Source: Candidatus Zipacnadia bacterium
GTDB lineage: Bacteria > Armatimonadota > Zipacnadia > Zipacnadales > Zipacnadaceae
Reading direction: 5' to 3'
Assembly (NCBI GenBank): GCA_029821255.1
Contig: JALGTS010000102.1
Location: forward strand, 1 to 5,130
DNA length: 5,130 nucleotides
Shown: piece after piece, positions 1-5,130 of the stretch
Layout: each line of letters starts with the position of its first letter
Position numbering within the stretch: the stretch's first letter is position 1
Position numbers and translations under genes: made by a program
Notes under the pieces: model-generated
Told to the model about the DNA's origin: nothing
Database searches by the model: none
Seen by the model: the letters and a program-made list of their open reading frames with translations, nothing else

Positions 1-38
1 ACGGGAGGATTGAATATCGGCGATTGGGCGGAGCCTAC

Positions 39-1040
39 TCAGTCCACTTCAGACACCAATTGCCTACAGGCTTGCGCAAGGTGTTTGACAACCCCGCCTT
101 CAACGGCGCGGTATGCTACCTCAATCGCGCTAGCAATGGCTCGGGGATCCGAACGCCCATGACTGACAACTGTAACCCCACGGACACCCAGCAGTAACGC
201 GCCGCCGTAGGTGGCATAGTCGTAGCGCTCGCGCAAACTACCTAATCTGCTGCCCAACAACAACCGCGCAAGCCTCCCGCCCAAGCCATCATCCAAGCAA
301 CTACATATATCTCCCATCAGAAACTGGGCCATAGCCTCAGCGGTTTTGAGGGCGATATTCCCCACAAAGCCGTCCGCCACCGCCACATCAGCTTGGCCAG
401 CGAAGAAACCATCCGCCTCAATATTACCAATAAAGTTAATAGGCATATCAGCGAGCAGATCAAAGGCCTGGGCAGTCAAGCTGTTACCTTTGGAACGCTC
501 TGCGCCGATGTTCAGCAACCCCACACGGGGATTTTCAATACTGAACACATGTTCAGCATAAACGCTACCCATCAAACCAAACTGGGCAAGATGCAGCGGC
601 TGGCAATCCACGTTGGCCCCCGCATCAATAAGCACAGTTGGCCCACGCCGGGATAGCAAAGGCGCCGCAATGCCTGGACGACGCACCCCCGGAATAACAC
701 CCAAACGAGTGTGAGCCAGAGTCAGCAATGCTCCGGAGTTGCCGGCAGAAATCACGGCCTGAGCTTGCCCATCCCGCACCATATCTACTGCCACGGCCAT
801 AGAGGCCTCCGGACGCCGCAACACCCGCGTTGGATCAGCCGCCATCTCAATAACATCATTGGCCGTTACAATCTGCAGGTTATCAGGCCACTGGGTTGAG
901 GTAGCCAGGCATTGTTCAATCTCGGCAGGCCGCCCTACCAGAGCAATTTGCGCCGGCAACCGCGCGGCACCGGACAATACCCCCTCAACTACCGCCTGCG
1001 GAGCGAAGTCTCCGCCCATAGCATCAACAGCAATAACCAT
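39..1040 (-). CDS. plsX: Phosphate acyltransferase PlsX (acyl-ACP:phosphate)
   Basis: PlsX transfers the acyl chain from acyl-ACP to inorganic phosphate. It makes acyl-phosphate, the donor used by PlsY in the first step of phosphatidic acid synthesis, and works as a peripheral protein at the membrane. The product is 333 residues from the preferred ATG, close to the family length of 330-345. Signatures in order are IAVDAMGGDFAP at the N-terminus, VIEMAADPTRVLRRPEASM near 64-82, the SAGNSGALL loop (usually SAGNTGA), PGVRRPGIAAPL, VLIDAGANVDC, GLLNIGAERSKGN, the GNIEADGFF motif, and ADGFVGNIALKTAEAM. The C-terminal AxxHGRSDPRAIASAIEVA-type region is also present (SHGRSDPRAIASAI). It follows rpmF by 32 nt, the widely conserved arrangement. 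It ends with TGA. The remaining 38 bases of the window contain no recognisable start of a next gene (fabH or fabD would be typical). Confidence 0.97.
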   Translation of the reverse strand: MVIAVDAMGGDFAPQAVVEGVLSGAARLPAQIALVGRPAEIEQCLATSTQWPDNLQIVTANDVIEMAADPTRVLRRPEASMAVAVDMVRDGQAQAVISAGNSGALLTLAHTRLGVIPGVRRPGIAAPLLSRRGPTVLIDAGANVDCQPLHLAQFGLMGSVYAEHVFSIENPRVGLLNIGAERSKGNSLTAQAFDLLADMPINFIGNIEADGFFAGQADVAVADGFVGNIALKTAEAMAQFLMGDICSCLDDGLGGRLARLLLGSRLGSLRERYDYATYGGALLLGVRGVTVVSHGRSDPRAIASAIEVAYRAVEGGVVKHLAQACRQLVSEVD

Positions 1041-1043
1041 AAG

Positions 1044-1050
1044 CCCTCCC
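1044..1050 (-). promoter_or_regulatory. Ribosome binding site that decides the plsX start
   Basis: The minus strand reads GGGAGGG, then CTT and ATG at 1040. A TTG four codons upstream (1052) would overlap this site and has none of its own, so the ATG giving MVIAVDAMGGD is the better start. The spacing (about 4 nt from GGAGG) is short but usable. Confidence 0.75.
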
Positions 1051-1072
1051 AAACGGTCGCTACATAACCTGC

Positions 1073-1270
1073 TTAGCGACGCTCCTGCTTCAGTTCAACG
1101 GTGTGATCTACCTTCTCACCCTGGTAGTAGCCACACTTGTGACAAGCATTGTGAGGACGAATCATTGCACCGCAATTGGAACACTCTACCAACGCCGGTA
1201 TGTGCAAGCCTTGGTGCGTCCGGCGTTTGTTGCGCCGCGATCTGGAAGTTCTTCTCTTTGGCACGGCCAT
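1073..1270 (-). CDS. rpmF: 50S ribosomal protein L32, zinc-ribbon (C+) form
   Basis: L32 is a small protein of the large ribosomal subunit, near the exit-tunnel side. The 65-residue product starts with the diagnostic MAVPKRRTSRSRRNKRRTH, followed by a zinc ribbon. The two metal-binding pairs are CSNC (residues 32-35) and CHKC (45-48), then GYYQGEKV. All four cysteines are present, so this is the zinc-binding paralogue type rather than the zinc-independent one. The length is typical (about 57-65), with a slightly longer charged tail (ELKQERR). The ATG is preceded by GGAG with 10 nt spacing. It ends 32 nt before the plsX ATG, and the two are surely co-transcribed, as in most bacteria. The usual partner directly upstream, yceD, is reduced to a remnant here, and no fapR lies between rpmF and plsX. 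Confidence 0.97.
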   Translation of the reverse strand: MAVPKRRTSRSRRNKRRTHQGLHIPALVECSNCGAMIRPHNACHKCGYYQGEKVDHTVELKQERR

Positions 1271-1298
1271 ATCGTGTCAACTCCATCTATCAACTAAA

Positions 1299-1322
1299 CT
1301 GCGTGGGCATCTTCCCACGCAG
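1299..1322 (-). other. Perfect 9-bp hairpin in the rpmF leader
   Basis: CTGCGTGGG (1299-1307) and CCCACGCAG (1314-1322) pair perfectly around a 6-nt loop, ending 28 nt before the rpmF ATG and 14 nt before its GGAG site (1284-1281). In the direction of transcription it is followed by AGTTTAGTTG, only a weak T-rich stretch. It could be a leaky terminator or attenuator for the upstream transcript, or a leader structure affecting rpmF translation. The heptamer GTTTAGT occurs on both sides of it (minus strand, starting at 1339 and 1299). Confidence 0.5.
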
Positions 1323-1355
1323 AAGTAAGTTTACTAAACAGATATCCACTGCGTG

Positions 1356-1472
1356 CTACTGCTGCCACAGTCCTCGCAGCGGGGTCAGGCACAGGTCAAC
1401 ATCCTGGTGCTCACAGCTACAGTCGCCCTCATTCGGGTTCTGCCATACCAGGCACGGGCCTCAAAACATACA
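1356..1472 (-). pseudogene. Decayed 3' remnant of a yceD-family (DUF177) gene
   Basis: YceD/DUF177 proteins are usually encoded directly before rpmF and are associated with ribosome or 23S rRNA metabolism. Many end in a cysteine-rich tail of the type C..C.GLC..CG.NLNEG.C.C....DPRL..L. One minus-strand frame here reads, from about 1460, GPCLVW, QNPNEGDCSC, EHQDVD, LCLTP, LRGLWQQ and TAG. It keeps the glycine-cysteine, NEGDCSC, QDVD and LRGL landmarks in correct order and spacing. Damage is clear. There is no start codon and the N-terminal part (roughly 100 or more residues) is absent. TGA at 1463-1461 stands where CGA (Arg) is expected. The second CxxC cysteine and a neighbouring residue are reduced to one Trp codon. 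DPR has become DLC. Two of these changes fit C-to-T transitions. The piece is in frame with the upstream 650-codon gene but separated from it by TAA. The family match is by eye from memory, so it is probable, not certain. Confidence 0.6.
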
Positions 1473-1476
1473 GTGG

Positions 1477-1505
1477 AGTATAGCCGGTTAGGGAGCAATT
1501 GTCAA
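1477..1505 (-). promoter_or_regulatory. Near-perfect sigma-70/sigma-A promoter for rpmF-plsX
   Basis: The minus strand reads TTGACA (1505-1500), a 17-nt spacer and TATACT (1482-1477; 5 of 6 match to TATAAT). The -35 box encodes residues near the C-terminus of the upstream secreted protein, and that gene's TAA stop lies in the spacer. The predicted start near 1470 gives a leader of about 200 nt before rpmF. Box identity and ideal spacing make this the best promoter in the window. No operator is evident. Confidence 0.8.
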
Positions 1506-3440
1506 GAATTCATCCAGTCCTTGGCCTCGCCAGGGCAGCACTCGCTCACCAATCTTCCAGGGTCCGGCCGAGGCCACTGGCTCCCCATTTACCGAGCGCA
1601 GTGTAATCCCCTCATTGAGCATATCCTCCTGAACTTGCCAGGAGACCTCATTGTCCTGGTAGCTTATTGTGTGCAGCAGCATATACTTGTACTCAAGCTC
1701 GGATTTGCTTTTGGGTTTGTGTTCAGTTAGGACAGCCTTGAATGGATCAGTAGGCTCAGGCAGCAGTTCCTTGGTGCGCTCAATACTCTGCCGTAGCCGC
1801 ACCCGTGCAAAGTCAGCAGCAAAGGCCGCTAACGACTCAAAACTGTCAGCCGGCACTACTTTCACCACCACCCCGGCCCGGAGATTATCCAGTGGTTGCC
1901 GTAGGCGGTAGTTGCGCTTACGAGCATAGATCGTCAACTGCAATTCGGCGGCATCGCCCGAGCCAGTCCATTCCAGAACTGCTGGTTTCGGCCCTGACAC
2001 AACAGCCTTACTCTCTGCTGGTCCCGCCCGCAAAACCCGTATTCCCACATAGCACCCCGCCCGCTGTATTGCCACCGTGCTCATCTCTGCTATCGCCGCC
2101 GGAAGTCCGTTCCATTCGCCCGGGCCCACAATCACTCGCTCTATCTGTGTACGTGGGCCTAACACTCCCCGTAACCAGGCGGTCAACCGGCTACCCCGCC
2201 CGATCGCGTCGAAGTCAACCGTGATCATACCCACATTTCCAACCTGCATACTGCTGACATGGCTGGGCTGCGGAGCTGCAAAAAAATAGGCAGTGGGCCG
2301 CTGCCGCACCTGAGCAAACGTCATCAGTAGCGGTATACTCGTCTCGCTGGGCTGGCCGGTCATAGTACCCAGGCTGAAGAGGTCATGCATATATGTGTCT
2401 GTGCGGACAATATATGCCCCATTGCGCGCCTCGGTAGAGACTTGCGATGGCAGTTGTCGGCGAGCCACTGCCAGCAGGTCAGCGGATGGCGCATAGTCAG
2501 AAGCCACAAAAAACATAGCAAAGGGGGTCACTGTCTGGGGTGGAGGGCCGCCCAGGTCGGCGTAGATGAGGTAGCGGCTGTACTGCCCACCATTGAGATA
2601 GTCGGCTGGCTTGGCATACAGCGCTGCCCCAGCCAATGCACCCGACTTCGGCTGGATGCGGCAAGCCAGATCGTAATACATTAGCATCAGCGCGTCCTGA
2701 AGCTGGCGGTTGTGCTTTTTAACACCAGCCGCCTCCCATATCCATTTCAGCGCTGCCAGTCGGTAGCTATCCGAGCCGGGGCTGTGCCCATCCCCAAGGC
2801 CTTTATCAAGGGTCTCATTCAGCCAATTAGATACCTGTCTTAGGCTTTCGGCAACCAACTCATCAGCGCCCAGTGCCCGACCCAACATTGCCAGGCTCGC
2901 GGCCCGCAGCAGCATCGTGACATCGTCTTCGGAGGGAGCCGGCTTACCGCGCACCGCCGCAAGTGCTAACTGCAGCGCACTGCGCAACTGCTCTTGCAGT
3001 TGCGGTGAAAGCTTCTGGGCATGCTTAATGTAAACCTGAGCGAGTACGGGGCTGGCAAAATAAGTTGCTTGTAGGCTGGGAGCTTGTCCTTCACCGCCCA
3101 ACCACGAAAACTGACCCTCCGTCGCTGACCCTAACCGGGTGTCCTGGGCTGCCAGAATCGCTCTAAGCACTTGCTGGGCTTGCTCAATATTGCCATTGCT
3201 CTCATAAGCCGCCAGAACATAGCCCGGGCTTTCTGTCGCTACGCTGGGCCGGCCACCCTCATCCAACACCAAACCGCTGGCCTCATCAATGCGAGGACTA
3301 TACCTACCAGATGGGCTAAGCCAGCCGACCAGATCGCGGTATCGCTGGCTATGCTCACTGGCTTGTGCTATGTTTGCACCCGCCAGTAGGCAGACTATCA
3401 ACAACAGACGGCCAATTGCGCAGTCAGAAAGCCGGTTCAC
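1488..3440 (-). CDS. Predicted secreted protein of unknown function, helical N-terminal half plus probable beta-rich C-terminal half
   Basis: I do not recognise this 650-residue protein as a named family. Residues 1-27 form a classical Sec signal peptide: basic MNR...GR, hydrophobic LLLIVCLLAGA, and AQA before SEH as a type I cleavage site. There is no lipobox, no later membrane segment and no LPxTG-type anchor, so export is likely. Residues about 30-335 are Ala/Leu-rich and helical, with regularly spaced helices (PGYVLAAYESNGN, YFASPVLAQVYIKHAQ, AASLAMLGRALGA, SYRLAALKWIWEAAG). This is the look of an alpha/alpha-toroid. Around 348-361 comes DTYMHDLFSLGTMTG, then alternating strands to about 530 and a charged tail. 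This order resembles secreted polysaccharide lyases (heparinase/alginate-lyase-like), but no catalytic set can be assigned and the resemblance is an inference. The start is GTG; an in-frame TGA lies two codons upstream, so it cannot be earlier, and no good Shine-Dalgarno site precedes it. It sits unusually between rpsI and rpmF, where yceD would be expected, and its last codons contain the rpmF -35 box. Confidence 0.85.
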   Translation of the reverse strand: MNRLSDCAIGRLLLIVCLLAGANIAQASEHSQRYRDLVGWLSPSGRYSPRIDEASGLVLDEGGRPSVATESPGYVLAAYESNGNIEQAQQVLRAILAAQDTRLGSATEGQFSWLGGEGQAPSLQATYFASPVLAQVYIKHAQKLSPQLQEQLRSALQLALAAVRGKPAPSEDDVTMLLRAASLAMLGRALGADELVAESLRQVSNWLNETLDKGLGDGHSPGSDSYRLAALKWIWEAAGVKKHNRQLQDALMLMYYDLACRIQPKSGALAGAALYAKPADYLNGGQYSRYLIYADLGGPPPQTVTPFAMFFVASDYAPSADLLAVARRQLPSQVSTEARNGAYIVRTDTYMHDLFSLGTMTGQPSETSIPLLMTFAQVRQRPTAYFFAAPQPSHVSSMQVGNVGMITVDFDAIGRGSRLTAWLRGVLGPRTQIERVIVGPGEWNGLPAAIAEMSTVAIQRAGCYVGIRVLRAGPAESKAVVSGPKPAVLEWTGSGDAAELQLTIYARKRNYRLRQPLDNLRAGVVVKVVPADSFESLAAFAADFARVRLRQSIERTKELLPEPTDPFKAVLTEHKPKSKSELEYKYMLLHTISYQDNEVSWQVQEDMLNEGITLRSVNGEPVASAGPWKIGERVLPWRGQGLDEFLTIAP

Positions 3441-3465
3441 AGCCCATCACTCGCTCAGCCAGACT

Positions 3466-3474
3466 GTATTACCA
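3466..3474 (-). promoter_or_regulatory. Possible extended -10 element for the secreted-protein gene
   Basis: The minus strand reads TGGTAATAC, that is a TGN motif followed by TAATAC (5 of 6 match to TATAAT), 25 nt before the GTG start at 3440. No good -35 box is present at 16-18 nt; the best nearby is TTTCTG at 15 nt. An extended -10 can work without a -35, so a weak promoter with a leader of about 20 nt is possible. The alternative is read-through from rpsI. Confidence 0.3.
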
Positions 3475-3525
3475 CGCCTAACCAAACAGAAAGCTGCCGA
3501 TTTCCCTCCGGCGGCTCTCCCAGTC

Positions 3526-3543
3526 TATGACTATGACTACGAC
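3526..3543. repeat. Three tandem hexamers beside the hairpin
   Basis: The plus strand reads TATGAC, TATGAC, TACGAC in direct succession, abutting the hairpin arm at 3544. It is short enough to be chance slippage. With the hairpin, however, it makes this spacer the most structured non-coding stretch between rpsI and the secreted-protein gene. No function can be assigned. Confidence 0.4.
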
Positions 3544-3572
3544 ATGGTGTCATCCTACGCCGATGACACCAT
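3544..3572 (-). other. Perfect 11-bp hairpin downstream of rpsI (possible terminator without U-tract)
   Basis: The arms ATGGTGTCATC (3544-3554) and GATGACACCAT (3562-3572) pair perfectly around a 7-nt loop, 35 nt after the rpsI stop. In the direction of rpsI transcription the hairpin is followed by GTCGTAGTC, not by a run of T, and the T-rich stretch (TTCTTT) precedes it. It is thus not a classical intrinsic terminator. It could be a U-less terminator, a 3'-end stabilising stem, or a protein-binding dyad upstream of the 650-residue gene. The structure is directly visible; the role is inferred from position only. Confidence 0.55.
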
Positions 3573-3607
3573 AAAGAACGCCGCAGCAATAGCGGTAGTG
3601 CCCAAGC

Positions 3608-4003
3608 TTAACGCTTGGAGAATTGCTTGGCACGACGCGCTTTACGGAACCCGGCATGCTTGCGCTCCTTGACGCGCGCATCACGGGTAAGCAGGCCCTT
3701 CTGACTGAGGACAGTGCGGAATTCCTCACTGCTATCAACCAGAGCCATAGCAATCCCGTGGCGCAGCGCACCCGCCTGACCGGCGATCCCTCCCCCCAGC
3801 ACCTCCGCTTCTACGTCGTACTGCCCAACAGTATCGGTGACCTCAAAAGGCTCCCGCACCATCTGGAGCAGCGAGTAGCGGTTCAAATACTCCTCTACGG
3901 GCTTGTTGTTGACCGTAATCTTGCCACTCCCCGAGCGCAGTCGCACCTTGGCAACGGCATCCTTACGCTTGCCTGTTCCATATCCAACTTGTGCTTCGGC
4001 CAA
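3608..4003 (-). CDS. rpsI: 30S ribosomal protein S9
   Basis: S9 is a small-subunit protein of the 30S head, and its C-terminal tail reaches toward the P-site tRNA. The 131-residue product has the usual length of about 130 and every hallmark. These are YGTGKRKDAVAKVRL near residues 8-22, the KITVNNKPVEEYL segment, GGGIAGQAGALRHGIAMAL around 71-89, LLTRDARVKERK, and the basic tail KARRAKQFSKR ending in the invariant SKR. It starts with TTG, preceded by a perfect AAGGAGG site 9 nt upstream. It is second in a two-gene unit with rplM. The stop codon TAA sits in the loop of a short inverted repeat (CCAAGC/GCTTGG, 3602-3618), and a longer hairpin follows at 3544-3572. No oddities in the protein. Confidence 0.98.
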   Translation of the reverse strand: MAEAQVGYGTGKRKDAVAKVRLRSGSGKITVNNKPVEEYLNRYSLLQMVREPFEVTDTVGQYDVEAEVLGGGIAGQAGALRHGIAMALVDSSEEFRTVLSQKGLLTRDARVKERKHAGFRKARRAKQFSKR

Positions 4004-4012
4004 TCTTGCCTG

Positions 4013-4019
4013 CCTCCTT
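4013..4019 (-). promoter_or_regulatory. Consensus ribosome binding site that fixes the rpsI TTG start
   Basis: The minus strand reads AAGGAGG followed by 9 nt and then TTG at 4003. It is the strongest Shine-Dalgarno match in the window. No ATG or GTG in frame lies between it and the conserved S9 body. It therefore supports a true TTG start rather than a missed upstream codon. Confidence 0.85.
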
Positions 4020-4042
4020 GATTCTATAACAAGAAATGAAAA

Positions 4043-4495
4043 TTAGTATTGAATCTCTTCAAGCGGCAATGGCTGCGGTTGCTGCGCCTGGTGGGGATGC
4101 TCGCTGCCCACATAGACTTTCAGCTTCTTGCCCATCTTCCGTCCCAGCCGACTGTGGGGCAGCATACCCAAGACCGCTCGGCGTATTATCTCAACCGGGG
4201 CGCGCTCCATAAGTTCCTCAGCCGTCTCTACCTTCAAACCTCCGGGATACTGCGAGTGGCGGTAGTACTTCTTATCCGCCAGCTTATTGCCAGTCAACAC
4301 TATCTTCTCAGCATCGGTGACAATCACAAAATCGCCACTATCAATATGTTGCGTGTATTCCGGCTTATGCTTGCCCATAAGAATGCGGGCAACACGGGAG
4401 GCCAGTCGCCCCAACGGCTGTCCAGCAGCACTGACTATCCACCACTTCCGTTCCACTTCGTTCTGTTTCATTGTTTTCGTCTTCAAGTTGCCCAT
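4043..4495 (-). CDS. rplM: 50S ribosomal protein L13
   Basis: L13 is an early-assembly protein of the large ribosomal subunit that binds 23S rRNA. The 150-residue product has the whole family pattern: VERKWWIVSAAGQPLGRLAS near residues 14-33, then ILMGKHKPEYTQHIDSGDFV, an IVLTGNKLADKKYYRHSQYPGG block, the helix with EIIRRAVLGMLPHSRLGRKM, and KLKVYVGSEHPHQAQQP near the C-terminus. The usual length is about 142-150. The start chosen is the ATG at 4495, which has AAAGGG (4510-4505) 9 nt upstream. A second in-frame ATG at codon 9 (MKQNEVERK) gives a more family-typical N-terminus but has no ribosome binding site. The first eight residues (MGNLKTKT) are therefore a slight, plausible extension. It lies between truA and rpsI, and its TAA is 39 nt before the rpsI start. 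L13 and S9 are made from one transcript in most bacteria. Confidence 0.98.
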   Translation of the reverse strand: MGNLKTKTMKQNEVERKWWIVSAAGQPLGRLASRVARILMGKHKPEYTQHIDSGDFVIVTDAEKIVLTGNKLADKKYYRHSQYPGGLKVETAEELMERAPVEIIRRAVLGMLPHSRLGRKMGKKLKVYVGSEHPHQAQQPQPLPLEEIQY

Positions 4496-4543
4496 GTTAC
4501 AATGCCCTTTCGTGACTCAATCACTCATAGAAGCAAGCCAACG

Positions 4544-4573
4544 ATTATAGTCGGGCTCACCCCAGTATGTCTA
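4544..4573 (-). promoter_or_regulatory. Predicted sigma-70/sigma-A promoter for rplM-rpsI
   Basis: On the minus strand there is TAGACA (4573-4568; 5 of 6 match to TTGACA), an 18-nt spacer and a perfect TATAAT (4549-4544). The -35 box overlaps the truA stop codon. The predicted start near 4537 leaves a leader of about 40 nt before the rplM ATG. L13 autoregulatory leaders are known in Bacillota. I see only a short 4-bp inverted repeat (GTGA/TCAC) here and cannot claim such an element. Assignment is from sequence match and position only. Confidence 0.7.
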
Positions 4574-5130
4574 TTCGTAGGACACTTTGACCAGCCACAG
4601 ACCGTAGCCCGGTGCGGTTGGCCCGGCCTGTCCACGATCCCGACTGGCCAGAATCTCAGCTACTACTGGCGAACGCCAACGCCCCCGTCCAACTTCGCAC
4701 AGTGTTCCAACTATGATACGGGCCATCTTATACAGAAAGCCGTCTGCCTGCAGGTACACCCTCACTATATCACCTTCCCGGCAAACCTCAAGGCGGTCAA
4801 TGGTACGCACCATATCCGTCGCCGAACCGCCTGAGGCACAAAAAGCACTAAAGTCATGCCGGCCCAGCAAGGCCTGGGCAGCTTCGCCCATCGCCTCCAC
4901 ATCCAATGGATCAGTGACATGCCAGGCATAGCGCCCTAAGAATGGTGAGCTGGCCCGGCGATTGAGAATCTGATAGCAGTACAGCTTGCGCCGGGCGTTG
5001 CGGCGTGCATCAAACTCCAACTCAACCTCGCGCGCATCTACTACCCCAACCGCCACCGGCAGCCGCTCATCCACCGCTCTGGCCAAGTTGCCGACCGGGA
5101 TGGAACTGGAACTTTCAAAGGTTACAACCT
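4571..5130 (-). CDS. truA: tRNA pseudouridine(38-40) synthase TruA, 5'-truncated by window edge
   Basis: TruA isomerises uridines 38, 39 and 40 in the anticodon stem-loop of many tRNAs to pseudouridine, in the cytoplasm. The open frame runs off the window edge. About 186 C-terminal residues are present of a family length near 245-260, so the catalytic aspartate of the GRTDxGVHA motif lies outside. Upstream of the TTG at 5086 the frame continues without a stop as VVTFESSSSIPVGN, which matches the segment just after that motif, so this TTG is not the start. Visible family signatures are the RRKLYCYQI strand, SPFLGRYAWHV, LLGRHDFSAFCASG, FLYKMARIIVGTLCEVGRGR and the C-terminal AGPTAPGYGLWLVKVSY. 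The gene ends in TAG and is followed after 75 nt by rplM, the order common in Bacillota (truA-rplM-rpsI). No damage is seen. The identification is secure; only the N-terminus is unknown. Confidence 0.96.
   Translation of the reverse strand, partial: VVTFESSSSIPVGNLARAVDERLPVAVGVVDAREVELEFDARRNARRKLYCYQILNRRASSPFLGRYAWHVTDPLDVEAMGEAAQALLGRHDFSAFCASGGSATDMVRTIDRLEVCREGDIVRVYLQADGFLYKMARIIVGTLCEVGRGRWRSPVVAEILASRDRGQAGPTAPGYGLWLVKVSYE

Noticed and set aside
1..38. GGGAGG followed by TTG at the plus-strand left edge, looking like a ribosome binding site and start.
   Set aside because: The resulting frame runs antisense into plsX and has no family resemblance. The segment is simply the spacer after plsX.
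1275..1280. A second TTGACA on the minus strand just before the rpmF ATG.
   Set aside because: No -10-like hexamer is found 16-18 nt downstream inside rpmF, and the motif sits between the ribosome binding site and the start codon.
1299..1322. The 9-bp leader hairpin as a standard intrinsic terminator for the secreted-protein gene.
   Set aside because: The stretch after it has only scattered T residues (AGTTTAGTTG). It also lies downstream of the strong rpmF promoter, where full termination would silence rpmF and plsX.
1321..1339. Similarity of TTAGTA-AACT-TACTTC (minus strand) to a FapR operator (TTAGTA-N5-TACTAA), attractive because FapR controls plsX in Bacillota.
   Set aside because: Only one half-site matches well, the spacing is one base short, and no fapR gene is next to plsX. 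The match is too weak to call.
859..1491. Plus-strand open frame of 210 codons antisense to plsX, rpmF and the leader.
   Set aside because: It is antisense to conserved genes, with no family resemblance and no convincing ribosome binding site. It is best explained as a shadow frame.
4049..4834. Long plus-strand open frame (261 codons) antisense to rplM and the end of truA.
   Set aside because: It lies opposite two unmistakable genes, crosses their intergenic promoter, has no recognisable domain and is low-complexity in the way antisense frames of GC-rich genes are.

Overview
The window is an ordinary bacterial housekeeping segment. Every supported gene lies on the minus strand, so it is read from high to low coordinates: truA (5' end cut by the window edge), rplM (L13), rpsI (S9), a large predicted secreted protein of unknown function, rpmF (L32) and plsX. 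Base composition is moderately GC-rich. The truA-rplM-rpsI order and the rpmF-plsX pair are common in Bacillota and related Terrabacteria. AAGGAGG-type ribosome binding sites and sigma-70/sigma-A promoters fit this. I cannot decide between a deep Clostridia/Limnochordia-type lineage and Armatimonadota. The four-cysteine L32 and the absence of fapR between rpmF and plsX do not settle it.

Region by region: 5130-4571 is the C-terminal part of tRNA pseudouridine synthase A. A near-consensus promoter (TAGACA-N18-TATAAT) overlaps the truA stop codon and should drive rplM-rpsI (4495-3608). The spacer 3607-3441 holds a perfect 11-bp hairpin, a three-copy hexamer repeat and a possible extended -10 element. 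The 650-residue protein (3440-1488) has a clear signal peptide, a helix-rich N-terminal half and a probable beta-rich C-terminal half, like secreted polysaccharide-lyase-type proteins, but I cannot assign a function. A textbook promoter (TTGACA-N17-TATACT) straddles its stop codon and should drive rpmF-plsX after a leader of about 200 nt.

The most interesting observation is inside that leader. In one minus-strand frame, 1472-1356 still reads as the C-terminal tail of a YceD/DUF177 protein, the family whose gene normally sits just before rpmF. It has no start codon, an in-frame TGA, and damaged cysteine and DPR motifs. The large secreted-protein gene and a new promoter now sit where the rest of yceD would be expected. 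This looks like local gene decay next to a lineage-specific gene, with the debris serving as the 5' leader of rpmF.

Functionally, the genes cover tRNA modification (TruA), large- and small-subunit ribosome assembly (L13, S9, L32) and the first step of phospholipid synthesis (PlsX), plus one unrelated exported protein. I see no tRNA, rRNA, CRISPR array, insertion sequence or defence system, and no convincing novel multi-gene system.
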